DNA from: Vreelandella maris | GTDB lineage: Bacteria > Pseudomonadota > Gammaproteobacteria > Pseudomonadales > Halomonadaceae | Direction: 5' to 3' | DNA: 64,000 nucleotides | Assembly (NCBI RefSeq): GCF_013371085.1 | Contig: NZ_JABWCV010000004.1 | Span: 1 to 64,000 of the forward strand | Shown here: positions 34,436 to 43,561 of the stretch, piece by piece | Position numbering within the stretch: position 1 is the first letter of the stretch | How the letters are laid out: every line of letters starts with the position of its first letter | Notes under the pieces: generated by a model | What the model was told of the DNA's origin: nothing | What the model saw: the letters and a program-made list of their open reading frames with translations, nothing else | The model's database searches: none | Made by a program: the position numbers and the translations under genes

Positions 34436-34981
34436 ATGACGCGTTTTGAAATAAGCCAAACTGACGACACGCATGTGGTGCTAGGCAAGCTGACTAGCCC
34501 TTATGGGGTGAAAGGTTGGCTCAAGGTGTACTCCTACACTAGCCCGATGGACAGCATTCTCGAATACCCGGAATGGTGGGTGCGCCAAGGCGAAACCCTT
34601 AAGCGCATAAACATTGTTCAGGGACGTCGACAGGGCAAGGGAATTGTAGTGCAGCTTGAAGGGGTCGATGACCGTAGTGCGGCGGAAGTATTAGCCCAAA
34701 CGGACATTCTGATGCCCAAAGAAACACTACCTAAGCTTTCTGACGGCGAATACTATTGGCATGAGCTTGAAGGCATGACGGTCTTCACTCAGGCCGGCGA
34801 GCGGTTAGGGCGGGTAAGCTACCTGTTTGAAACCGGCGCCAACGATGTCATGGTGGTTCGCGGCGATTCAGACGCAATCGACAAGCGCGAGCGACTGCTG
34901 CCATTTTTGCCAGATGATGTCATTGTTGAAATCAGTTCCCAAGAGGGCCGCATGGTCGTCGATTGGGATCCTGAGTTTTGA
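34436..34981 (+). CDS. rimM: ribosome maturation factor RimM
   Basis: A 181-residue protein with an N-terminal RimM beta-barrel ([22 protein letters not shown]) and a C-terminal PRC-barrel ([23 protein letters not shown]). It binds S19 and assists 30S head assembly. Its end overlaps the possible trmD start by four bases. Confidence 0.95.
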   Translation: MTRFEISQTDDTHVVLGKLTSPYGVKGWLKVYSYTSPMDSILEYPEWWVRQGETLKRINIVQGRRQGKGIVVQLEGVDDRSAAEVLAQTDILMPKETLPKLSDGEYYWHELEGMTVFTQAGERLGRVSYLFETGANDVMVVRGDSDAIDKRERLLPFLPDDVIVEISSQEGRMVVDWDPEF

Positions 34982-35844
34982 CCAAACTTATGAACAGTTT
35001 GAGTAATGATGCATCTTCCGACTCAACTGAGTTGGATAGTGGCAACGCTCCGGCAACGGAGAGTGAAGCAGTAGCGCCTGCAATGTGGATTGGTGTGGTG
35101 TCGTTGTTTCCCGAAATGTTCGACGCGTTAACGCAACAGGGCGTGGTCGGGCGAGCGGTAGAGAAACAGCGTATCGCACTGGAGTTTTGGAACCCGCGGG
35201 ATTACGCCACTGACCGCCATCGTAGCGTAGATGACCGCCCTTATGGCGGTGGTCCAGGGATGTTGATGAAAGTCGATACTCTGCGCGCAGCGATCTTTGC
35301 GGCTCGTGAGCGGGCGCAACTAGCCACCGGTTTAGTGCCGACGGTGATCTATCTATCGCCTCAAGGGCGAAAGCTGGATCAGCAGGGCGTTCAAGCACTG
35401 GCTTCCGCCGGGCCTTTAGTGGTCGTGGCAGGTCGCTATGAAGGCATTGATGAACGCGTGGTGGAGAGTGACATTGATGAAGAGTGGTCGATTGGTGACT
35501 ATGTACTGAGCGGCGGTGAGCTGCCGGCGATGGTGCTGATCGATGCAGCGGCAAGGCTGATACCCGGCGTGCTGGGCCATCAGGATTCCGCTGTCGAAGA
35601 CTCGTTTAATGACGGTCTGCTAGACTGCCCGCACTATACCCGTCCGGAAATAATTGACGGGCGCCAAGTGCCAGATGTGCTGTTAAGCGGTAATCATGCA
35701 GCTATCAAGCGTTGGCGATTAAAGCAGTCGCTAGGCCGGACATGGCAACGCCGTCCAGACCTATTGGAAGGGCGAACGTTAGATGCCGAACAGCGCAAGC
35801 TGTTAAATGAGTTTATCGAGGAACACGCTCTGTCCACTAATTAG
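34978..35844 (+). CDS. trmD: tRNA (guanine37-N1)-methyltransferase TrmD
   Basis: A SPOUT methyltransferase: [15 protein letters not shown] starts the family homology, followed by [10 protein letters not shown], the knot region [10 protein letters not shown] and [11 protein letters not shown]. It makes m1G37 and prevents +1 frameshifting. About 35 residues precede the family start, acidic and Ser/Thr-rich. Starts possible are TTG 34978 (overlapping the rimM stop), ATG 34990 or ATG 35083. The last gives a standard-length enzyme but has no ribosome binding site, so the extended form may be real. Confidence 0.92.
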   Translation: MTKLMNSLSNDASSDSTELDSGNAPATESEAVAPAMWIGVVSLFPEMFDALTQQGVVGRAVEKQRIALEFWNPRDYATDRHRSVDDRPYGGGPGMLMKVDTLRAAIFAARERAQLATGLVPTVIYLSPQGRKLDQQGVQALASAGPLVVVAGRYEGIDERVVESDIDEEWSIGDYVLSGGELPAMVLIDAAARLIPGVLGHQDSAVEDSFNDGLLDCPHYTRPEIIDGRQVPDVLLSGNHAAIKRWRLKQSLGRTWQRRPDLLEGRTLDAEQRKLLNEFIEEHALSTN

Positions 35845-35986
35845 GCCAGAGCGGCGGTGCAGGGCGAAAAAGCGCACCTGTGTCACCCATAACGACTCCC
35901 GCGTAGCTCGTTTCGAGCGCCGGGATCACGGCTTCCGCCACCCATGATTGAGCGGTCAAGCCAACACGTTATTCAGGAGTATGATG

Positions 35987-36343
35987 ATGAGCAGCAAAAG
36001 CAAAGTGATCCAGGCGATCGAATCTGAGCAAATGGGCAAGGAAATTCCTCCCTTTGCCCCCGGCGACACTATTGTCGTTCAGGTAAAAGTAAAAGAAGGC
36101 ACCCGCGAGCGTCTGCAGGCGTTTGAAGGTGTGGTCATCGGTAAGCGTAACCGTGGCCTGAACTCCGCGTTCACCGTGCGTAAAATTTCTCACGGCGTTG
36201 GTGTTGAGCGTACCTTCCAGACTTACAGCCCGCTGGTTGACTCGATTGAAGTCAAACGTCGTGGTGATGTGCGTCAAGCCAAGCTTTACTACCTGCGCGA
36301 GCGCAGCGGTCGTTCTGCACGTATCAAGGAAAAGCTGGCTTAA
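35987..36343 (+). CDS. rplS: 50S ribosomal protein L19
   Basis: A 118-residue protein ([17 protein letters not shown]..., [38 protein letters not shown]). Three ATGs in a row occur at 35981-35989. The third has AGGAG seven bases upstream and matches usual L19 starts. It is the last gene of the operon and is followed by a terminator. Confidence 0.95.
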   Translation: MSSKSKVIQAIESEQMGKEIPPFAPGDTIVVQVKVKEGTRERLQAFEGVVIGKRNRGLNSAFTVRKISHGVGVERTFQTYSPLVDSIEVKRRGDVRQAKLYYLRERSGRSARIKEKLA

Positions 36344-36402
36344 ACGCCACTGTTCCGTGGGCGTACGCTGTGCTTCTATAGGCGTGGCGCCCAGATACCA
36401 AG

Positions 36403-36434
36403 ACCCCGTCACCGCTTTGCGGGGCGGGGTTTTG
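36403..36434 (+). terminator. terminator of the rpsP operon
   Basis: ACCCCG pairs with CGGGGT around a GC-rich inner region (CCGCTTTGCGG forms an inner stem), followed directly by TTTTG. It lies about 60 bases after the rplS stop. Confidence 0.75.
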
Positions 36435-36478
36435 TTTATACAGCTGCTTGATAACAAACAGCCGGAGACTGCTGCCGT

Positions 36479-37360
36479 ATGAGCGTGATTGATGCTTTTC
36501 TGGATGCCCTATGGCTCGAGCAGGGCGCCAGCGATCATACGCTAGCTGCCTATCGGCGTGATTTAACCGCGTGGCAACGTCATTTGGAGAGCCATGGCGA
36601 AGCGCTGCTGGCGCCACCACCGGAACGGATTAGCGAATGGTTTGCCAGCCGCCGGGAACAGGGCTACCAACTGCGTAGCAATGCTCGGCTATTATCAACG
36701 CTGCGAAGCTTCTATCGTTGGGGGCGTTTAAACAACCAGGTGGCGAGCGACCCGCTCACTGATATCAAGCTGCCGCGCGTCATTCCCGGCTTGCCTAATA
36801 CGTTGGAAGAAGACGAAGTAGAGCGCCTGCTGATGGCGCCGGATACGGAGACGCCTTTAGGCGTGCGCGATCGTGCCATGTTGGAGTTGCTTTACGCCTG
36901 TGGCCTGCGGGTCTCAGAACTGGTGGGGCTGACCGGCGATGCCGTCAACCTTCGCCAAAACGTGGTGCGGGTGCGCGGTAAGGGTGATAAAGACCGCCTG
37001 GTGCCCATGGGTGAAGAGGCCGCGGATTGGATTGCGCACTACATGGAGACCGCGCGATTGGCGTTGATGAGTGACCCAACGCGCCCAGCGCTGTTCCCAG
37101 GCCGGGGCGATAAAGCCATGACTCGGCAAACGTTTTGGCATCGTATTAAGGTACATGCCATCACAGCAGGGATTACCCGGCCACTGTCGCCGCACACACT
37201 TCGCCATGCATTTGCGACCCATTTATTGAATCATGGGGCCAATTTGCGGGTCGTACAGCTGCTGCTGGGTCATAGCGATTTATCGACGACCCAAATTTAT
37301 ACCCATGTGGCCCAAGCGCGCTTGGAAAGCCTACATGCAGAACATCACCCACGAGGTTGA
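36479..37360 (+). CDS. xerD: tyrosine recombinase XerD
   Basis: A 293-residue chromosome-dimer resolvase of standard XerD length. The catalytic Arg is in CGLRVSELVGL, the Lys in VRGKGDKDRLVP, HxxR in SPHTLRHAFATHLL, the second His in LLGHSDLSTTQIYTHV, and the Tyr nucleophile is the Tyr in that same segment. It acts with XerC at dif under FtsK control. It precedes dsbC by four bases, the usual arrangement. Confidence 0.93.
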   Translation: MSVIDAFLDALWLEQGASDHTLAAYRRDLTAWQRHLESHGEALLAPPPERISEWFASRREQGYQLRSNARLLSTLRSFYRWGRLNNQVASDPLTDIKLPRVIPGLPNTLEEDEVERLLMAPDTETPLGVRDRAMLELLYACGLRVSELVGLTGDAVNLRQNVVRVRGKGDKDRLVPMGEEAADWIAHYMETARLALMSDPTRPALFPGRGDKAMTRQTFWHRIKVHAITAGITRPLSPHTLRHAFATHLLNHGANLRVVQLLLGHSDLSTTQIYTHVAQARLESLHAEHHPRG

Positions 37361-37364
37361 ATTG

Positions 37365-38114
37365 ATGATGCGTCAACGCCGTTTTTTAGTATTTCCGTTA
37401 TTAATAGCGGGTAGTCTATTACCTGTTGCCGCTCAGGCTGATGCGATAACAGACCGCCTTTCAGAATCCCTTAGCGTTAATGGTCAGGCGATGCCGGTGG
37501 AAACGGTGACGGAGACGCCCATGAGTGGCGTTTACCATGTGCGGCTGGAGAGCGGCGAATCCTTCTACTCCAATGCGGACGGTAGCCACTTTCTTGTCGG
37601 CGATCTGTATGAAAATGCCGATGACGGTTTGGTGAATTTGACCGAACAAGAGCAGAATCAAGAGCGTGCTGATGCGTTAGCAGCCGTGCCGGAAAGCGAG
37701 CGAGTGATTTTCCGCGGAGCTGATGAGCCGAAGGCAACTGTCACGGTGTTTACCGACCCCACATGCCCTTACTGTGCCCGCTTACACGAAACGATTCCCG
37801 ACCTAAATGAGCGCGGTATCGCCGTTCATTATCTGGCGTTTCCTCGTGCGGGCATGGGGAGCCAAGCCGCCAACACGCTGAAGCAGGTGTGGTGCTCAGA
37901 TAATCGCAGCGAAGCGATGACTCAAGCCAAAGAAGGCGAGGCTATTTCCAGCGCGGCAGACTGCGACAATCCGGTAGCTGGCCAATATGAGCTGGGTAAA
38001 GCCCTGGGCGTGCAGGGGACACCGGCGATTATTTTGCCCGATGGGCAGTTGGTCCCTGGATTTGTGCCACCCGAGCGGCTCACCGCCATGTTAGGCTTGG
38101 ATGACGAGGAGTAG
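37365..38114 (+). CDS. dsbC: periplasmic disulfide isomerase DsbC
   Basis: A 249-residue protein with a signal peptide ending AQA|DA, an N-terminal dimerisation domain and a thioredoxin domain with the CPYC active site and the cis-Pro loop QGTPAII. It reshuffles wrong disulfides in the periplasm. Start at the ATG five bases after the xerD stop, with GAGG within the xerD end. A second Cys pair (C in WCSDNR and DCDN) matches the structural disulfide of DsbC. Confidence 0.93.
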   Translation: MMRQRRFLVFPLLIAGSLLPVAAQADAITDRLSESLSVNGQAMPVETVTETPMSGVYHVRLESGESFYSNADGSHFLVGDLYENADDGLVNLTEQEQNQERADALAAVPESERVIFRGADEPKATVTVFTDPTCPYCARLHETIPDLNERGIAVHYLAFPRAGMGSQAANTLKQVWCSDNRSEAMTQAKEGEAISSAADCDNPVAGQYELGKALGVQGTPAIILPDGQLVPGFVPPERLTAMLGLDDEE

Positions 38115-38247
38115 TGCCGCAACGATTAGACGGCATACAACGCTGAGATACTGTCTTAACGCGTGTGGTTAAGAGCTTATAAAACCGCTTTTAAGACTAA
38201 ATTTAAGACCAGCACCACCAGGTGCACGACACGAAAGGGGAAGTATT

Positions 38248-39564
38248 TTGAAACCGGTAAGAGTAGGTATTTGTGGTTTAGGCACTGTCGGTGGCGGCAC
38301 CTTTAACGTATTGACCCGCAACGCTGACGATATTGCGCGTCGTGCTGGCCGTCCTATTGTGATTGAGCAGGTTGCTCACCGCAGTATTCATCCTGACTGC
38401 GATATTACCGGCATCAATGCCACCTCTGATGTGTTTGAAGTTGCCACCAACCCCAATGTCGATGTTCTGGTGGAGCTCATTGGCGGTTACGATATCGCTC
38501 GCGAACTGGTGCTGACGGCGATCGCCAACGGCAAGCACGTGGTCACCGCCAACAAAGCGCTGATTGCCGTGCACGGTAACGAAATCTTCAAGGCTGCCCA
38601 CGAAAAGGGCGTTATCGTGGCATTTGAAGCCGCGGTCGCGGGTGGTATTCCGGTGATTAAGTCGTTGCGCGAAGGCTTGGGTGCCAACCGTATCGAATGG
38701 GTAGCGGGCATTATCAACGGCACTGGCAACTATATTCTTACCCATATGCGCGACGAAGGCCGTGCCTTTGAAGACGTGCTCGCAGAAGCCCAAGCGTTGG
38801 GCTACGCCGAATCCGATCCCACTTTTGATGTGGAAGGTATCGACGCCGCGCACAAGCTGACGATTTTGGCCTCGATTGCTTACGGCGTGCCGCTGCAGTT
38901 TGAGAAAGCCTTTACCGAAGGCATTTCGCGGATTACCGCGGAAGATGTCGAGCAGGCCGATAACCTTGGCTATGTGATCAAGCATCTGGGGATCTCCAAA
39001 CGCACCGACCAAGGCCTGGAGCTGCGCGTGCACCCCACGCTGATTCCTAAAGAGCGCCTACTGGCCAATGTGCATGGTGTGAAAAACGCCATTGCGATCA
39101 TGGGCGACGCAGTTGGCCCGACGCTCTATTACGGTGCTGGTGCGGGCGCAGAGCCGACTGCTTCAGCGGTCGTGGCCGATCTGCTCGATGTAGCGCGGGA
39201 TATCTCTACCGATCACCACTACCGCGTGCCTTACCTGGCGTTCAGCGGCATTGACGAAGATGTCAGCCAGCTACCCATCATGCCGATGGAAGACATTACC
39301 ACCGCCTATTACCTGCGCCTGCTGGCGGTAGATCGCCCCGGTGTGCTGGCGCGAGTGGCAACGATTCTGGCCGAGCAGGGCATCTCTATCGAAGCGCTGA
39401 TTCAGAAAGAAGCGACCGAGGGTGAATTAGTGCCGATCATTCTGCTGACCCACCGCACCAAAGAGAAGCAGATGAACGAAGCGATTCGTGAAATTGAGTC
39501 GATGGCCGATATCGCCGGGCCGCTAACACGCATTCGCGTGGAAAGCCTGGACGAAGGGGAGTAG
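38248..39564 (+). CDS. hom: homoserine dehydrogenase
   Basis: A 438-residue monofunctional enzyme. The Rossmann GLGTVGGGT is at about 10-18, the catalytic domain includes NGTGNYILTHM, and the C-terminal ACT domain (YYLRLLAVDRPGVLARVATIL) is for threonine feedback. It converts aspartate semialdehyde to homoserine. The start is a TTG with AGGGGAAG upstream. thrC follows five bases later. Confidence 0.95.
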   Translation: MKPVRVGICGLGTVGGGTFNVLTRNADDIARRAGRPIVIEQVAHRSIHPDCDITGINATSDVFEVATNPNVDVLVELIGGYDIARELVLTAIANGKHVVTANKALIAVHGNEIFKAAHEKGVIVAFEAAVAGGIPVIKSLREGLGANRIEWVAGIINGTGNYILTHMRDEGRAFEDVLAEAQALGYAESDPTFDVEGIDAAHKLTILASIAYGVPLQFEKAFTEGISRITAEDVEQADNLGYVIKHLGISKRTDQGLELRVHPTLIPKERLLANVHGVKNAIAIMGDAVGPTLYYGAGAGAEPTASAVVADLLDVARDISTDHHYRVPYLAFSGIDEDVSQLPIMPMEDITTAYYLRLLAVDRPGVLARVATILAEQGISIEALIQKEATEGELVPIILLTHRTKEKQMNEAIREIESMADIAGPLTRIRVESLDEGE

Positions 39565-39569
39565 CCCAG

Positions 39570-40958
39570 ATGCGCTATATCAGCACGCGTGGGCAGGCGC
39601 CCGCGCTCTCTTTTGAAGAAGTAGTGCTTACCGGCATGGCCAGCGACGGCGGCCTCTATGTGCCGGAAACACTGCCTGAATTCTCCCGCGAAGAGCTCGT
39701 CGAGATGGCCGGGCTCTCCTATGCGGAGATCGCCTTCCGGGTGATGAAGCCGTTTGTGAACGGTGAAATCGACGATGCCACGTTCCACAGCATTGTGACC
39801 GAAGCCTACGCGACGTTTAATCACGATGCGGTCGTGCCGCTTAAGCAGCTAGATGCCAACCACTTCCTGCTTGAGCAGTTTCATGGCCCGACGCTGGCGT
39901 TCAAAGATGTGGCGCTACAGTTGCTCGGTCGCTTGCTGGATCACTTCCTGAAAAAGCGCGGCGAGCGCGCAGTGATCATGGGCGCGACCTCAGGCGATAC
40001 CGGCTCCGCGGCGATTGAGGGCTGCCGCCACTGCGACAACCTGGATATCTTTATTCTGCACCCGCACAACCGGGTCTCAGAAGTTCAGCGTCGTCAAATG
40101 ACCTCGGTACTGGCCAATAACGTCTTCAATATTGCCATCGGAGGGAATTTCGACGACGCCCAGGCAATGGTCAAGGCAAGCTTTGCCGATCAAACGTTCC
40201 TGAACGGTACGCGCCTGGTGGCGGTCAACTCGATCAACTGGGCGCGCATCATGGCTCAGATCGTTTACTACATCGCCTCAGGCGTCGCGCTAGGCGCGCC
40301 GCATCGTGAAGTGAGCTTCTGCGTACCGTCCGCCAACTTTGGCAACGTGTTTGCGGGCTATATGGCCTACAAAATGGGCCTGCCGGTGAAGCAGTTCATC
40401 ATCGCCACCAACGCCAACGATATTCTGCACCGCACCCTGGCCGCCAACGACTTCTCCAAAAAAGAGCTGGCGGCGACGCTGGCGCCTTCCATGGATATCG
40501 TGGTGTCGTCTAACTTCGAGCGGCTGCTGTTTGATGCTTACGACCGCGACGGTATGGCCGTGGCAGCCCTGCTTGAGCGCTTCCAGCAGGAGCCCTCTGC
40601 TCTGGCCGATGCGCCGCTGGCCAAGCTGCGCGAGAAGTTCTCAAGCTATAGCGTGGACGATGCAACGATTCTGGAAGTGATTCGTGACGCTCATAAGCGC
40701 ACCGGTGAGATGCTCGATCCGCATACCGCGACCGGTTATATTGCCGCTGAGCGCGCCCGGGCTGATCAGTCAACGCCGGTGATTACCCTGGCGACTGCGC
40801 ATCCGGCCAAGTTTGCCGAAGCCGTGGTGAAAGCGGGCTTCTTAGGCGTGCCGCTGCCGCCGCATATGGAAGACCTGCTAGAGCGCGAAGAGCGTTACAC
40901 CGTGCTGCCAGCAGAGCTTGCCGCTGTGCAGCAGTATGTTGCGGAAAACCGGCGTTGA
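39570..40958 (+). CDS. thrC: threonine synthase
   Basis: A 462-residue PLP enzyme of the long class: N-terminal ISTRGQAPALSF, the PLP-lysine segment HGPTLAFKDVALQ, and GATSGDTGSAA for phosphate binding. It forms threonine from O-phosphohomoserine. It is co-transcribed with hom. Confidence 0.95.
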   Translation: MRYISTRGQAPALSFEEVVLTGMASDGGLYVPETLPEFSREELVEMAGLSYAEIAFRVMKPFVNGEIDDATFHSIVTEAYATFNHDAVVPLKQLDANHFLLEQFHGPTLAFKDVALQLLGRLLDHFLKKRGERAVIMGATSGDTGSAAIEGCRHCDNLDIFILHPHNRVSEVQRRQMTSVLANNVFNIAIGGNFDDAQAMVKASFADQTFLNGTRLVAVNSINWARIMAQIVYYIASGVALGAPHREVSFCVPSANFGNVFAGYMAYKMGLPVKQFIIATNANDILHRTLAANDFSKKELAATLAPSMDIVVSSNFERLLFDAYDRDGMAVAALLERFQQEPSALADAPLAKLREKFSSYSVDDATILEVIRDAHKRTGEMLDPHTATGYIAAERARADQSTPVITLATAHPAKFAEAVVKAGFLGVPLPPHMEDLLEREERYTVLPAELAAVQQYVAENRR

Positions 40959-40980
40959 ATGCCCGTTCGTTGAGACAGCA

Positions 40981-42792
40981 ATGACCTCAGTGACCGATTT
41001 ACCCCAAAGCGCGCTGTCGTCTAGCAAGAGCGAACCGCGTTTAGAGCCTCGTCCTGTGGACGAGGCGCTTTATGCCCGTGCCCAAGCCGAAGGCTTAAGC
41101 GAACTGCAGGCACGGCTGCTGGCGTCCCGTTTGCCCGGCTACAGCGGCGAGCTGTTGCCGTTAATCTCGCCTAGCCTGCGCTATCTAGCGCATCCCGAGA
41201 AGCTTGCGGACGGTAAGCGCGCCGCCGAACGTATTGCTCAGGCGGTGGCAGAGGGCGAAGCGATAGGTATTCTTACCGACTACGATGTGGACGGCATTAC
41301 CTCCCATGTGGTGATCCGACGCACGCTGGTGGAGCTGTTTGGGGTGCCGGAAGGCAAGCTGCACAGTCTAATCGGCCATCGTATTCACGACGGCTATGGG
41401 ATTAGCCTACCGCTGGTAGAGCGCACCCTTGCGCAAAAGCCGTTTCCAACTCTGGTGATTACCGCCGACTGTGGCAGCTCCGATGAGCCACGGATCGCGC
41501 GCCTAAAAGCGGCGGGTATCGATGTGGTGGTCAGCGACCACCATGCGCTGCCTATCGAGGGGCCACCATCTTCTGCTTATGCCTGCGTAAATCCGACCCG
41601 CTCGGACTGTGACTACCCTGACAAAACCATCGCTGGCTGTATGGTGGCGTGGCTGTTGATGTCACTGGCGCGCGGTGTGCTGATTGAGTGGGGAGCGCTG
41701 TCAGAGTCGACGCCCAAACTGTCGCCCTGGCTCTCCTATGTAGCTTTGGGCACTGTGGCTGACTGTGTGTCATTGGGTGGCAGTCCGGCCAACCGCGCGG
41801 TGGTCAACCAAGGGTTAAAGCTGATCAATCGGATGGATGCGGCGTGCTGGCGCGCCATGGCCACGCGGCTAGGTGCCGACAGCGTGCCGTTTAACGCCGA
41901 GACGTTAGCGTTTCAGATGGGGCCGCGCATCAACGCCCGCTCGCGGCTGGACGATCCCTACGCGGCGCTGCACTTTATGCTGGCCGAGAACGATGGTGTC
42001 GCCAATCGTCAGCTCGACGTGCTGGATCAGGATAACCAGTCCCGCAAAGCGATTGAGGCCGATATGGCTGCCGAGGCGCGTACCTTGGCGGCGAGCGCCC
42101 TGAGTGCCGACGAGCCCGCCGTGGTGGTGCTGCTGGAAGACGGGCACCCCGGCGTACAGGGTATCGTCGCCTCACGGTTGGTGCAGGCCTACGGTCGCCC
42201 GGCGCTGGTGCTAACCCAAGCGTCGGCACCGGGCATGCTAACCGGCTCTGGCCGCTCGATTGACGGGCTGCACCTGCGCGATGCCCTTCAGCGTACCTTT
42301 GAGCTTGCGCCCCAGGCGTTACCACGCTTTGGTGGTCATAGTGGCGCGGCAGGGGTGGGCGTGCCACGGGATCAGCTTGAGGCCTTTAAAACGGCTTTCT
42401 TGCAGGCAGTGGGCGAGCAGTTAGAGGGACGAACGCTCTATCCGCGCCTTTGGACGGATGGTGAACTCTCCACGGCGCAGCTTTCGCTGACGACATTAAC
42501 GGAGATCGAAACACTCGGCCCCTACGGGCGTGAATTCGACCCACCGCTGTTTGAAGGCCGCTTTATTGTTGAGGCGCTGCGCCCGGTGGGAGCTGATGGC
42601 GCGCACCTGATGCTAGAGCTTTCCACTGGCCCCGTGACCTGCAAAGCGATTTGGTTTCGTGCGTTAACACCGGGGGAGCTGCCAGGGTTTAACGTGGGTG
42701 ATACGCTGCACTGTGCCTATAAGCTCAATCGCAATCGTTGGCGTGGCCGTGAGACGCTGCAGTTAATGATTGAGCACGCTAGCGCTATCTAA
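40981..42792 (+). CDS. recJ: single-stranded-DNA exonuclease RecJ
   Basis: A 603-residue 5'-3' exonuclease of the DHH family. The phosphoesterase motifs are LTDYDVDGITS, TADCGSS, VVSDHH and GTVADCVSL. The DHHA1 part (SGRSIDGLHLRDAL, RFGGHSGAAG) and the OB-fold C-terminus follow. It acts in recombination and mismatch repair. The ATG at 40981 starts 22 bases after the thrC stop; an upstream in-frame start lies inside thrC. Confidence 0.9.
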   Translation: MTSVTDLPQSALSSSKSEPRLEPRPVDEALYARAQAEGLSELQARLLASRLPGYSGELLPLISPSLRYLAHPEKLADGKRAAERIAQAVAEGEAIGILTDYDVDGITSHVVIRRTLVELFGVPEGKLHSLIGHRIHDGYGISLPLVERTLAQKPFPTLVITADCGSSDEPRIARLKAAGIDVVVSDHHALPIEGPPSSAYACVNPTRSDCDYPDKTIAGCMVAWLLMSLARGVLIEWGALSESTPKLSPWLSYVALGTVADCVSLGGSPANRAVVNQGLKLINRMDAACWRAMATRLGADSVPFNAETLAFQMGPRINARSRLDDPYAALHFMLAENDGVANRQLDVLDQDNQSRKAIEADMAAEARTLAASALSADEPAVVVLLEDGHPGVQGIVASRLVQAYGRPALVLTQASAPGMLTGSGRSIDGLHLRDALQRTFELAPQALPRFGGHSGAAGVGVPRDQLEAFKTAFLQAVGEQLEGRTLYPRLWTDGELSTAQLSLTTLTEIETLGPYGREFDPPLFEGRFIVEALRPVGADGAHLMLELSTGPVTCKAIWFRALTPGELPGFNVGDTLHCAYKLNRNRWRGRETLQLMIEHASAI

Positions 42793-42836
42793 ACTAATCA
42801 CTTGATAACCTCAACAGCCTAAGTAAGGACGCTCCC

Positions 42837-43466
42837 ATGCGTGTTGAAGATTTACCCAAGGATCAACATCGTCCCTATGAAGATGTGATGGCGATGCTGC
42901 TGGGCACGTTCTTTGTCGCGCTAGGGGTGACCTTTTACACCCATGCGGTGCTATTGACCGGCAGTACGGCAGGCTTGGCGCTGCTGCTCAGCTATATGAC
43001 CAGCAGTGTTACCGGTTGGGGCTTTGGGGTGTACTTTTTTGCTATCAATCTGCCATTTTATTATTTGGCAGTTAGACGCATGGGCTGGAGTTTTACCCTG
43101 CGCACTTTTGCTGCCATCGGCTTGGTCTCGCTGTTTTCGGAGCTAACCCAAGGCTGGGTGCAGTTTGCCAGTGTGCCCTCAATCTACGCTGCGTTAATGG
43201 GCGGCGCACTAATGGGCATCGGTATGCTGATGCTGTTTCGCCACCGCACGAGCCTAGGCGGCATTAATATCCTCGCGCTCTACCTGCAGGATAAACACGG
43301 CTTTCGTGCAGGTTACGTTCAACTGGCGATAGATGGCGTTATCCTGCTGATTGCGCTGACCCAACTACCGCTGGATCGCGTGGGTTATTCAGTGCTAGGG
43401 GCGCTGACGCTCAACCTGATTATTGCCCTGAACCATAAGCCAGGGCGCTATATTGGGGTGAGCTGA
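42837..43466 (+). CDS. YitT-family membrane protein
   Basis: A 209-residue protein with five to six membrane helices and the YitT/DUF161-type pattern (GTFFVALGVTFYTHAVLLTGSTAGLALLL and RTSLGGINILALYLQ). Family function is unsettled. It stands between recJ and the pentapeptide gene and has its own ribosome binding region. Confidence 0.78.
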   Translation: MRVEDLPKDQHRPYEDVMAMLLGTFFVALGVTFYTHAVLLTGSTAGLALLLSYMTSSVTGWGFGVYFFAINLPFYYLAVRRMGWSFTLRTFAAIGLVSLFSELTQGWVQFASVPSIYAALMGGALMGIGMLMLFRHRTSLGGINILALYLQDKHGFRAGYVQLAIDGVILLIALTQLPLDRVGYSVLGALTLNLIIALNHKPGRYIGVS

Positions 43467-43561
43467 TAGGTTTTGCGCTTGAGTGGGCCGCTCCCGAAGC
43501 GAGTTATGAGCTAAAAAATTAATAGGGTTAGGGGATCAATAGCTCTAATTTCGAGGGCTAG

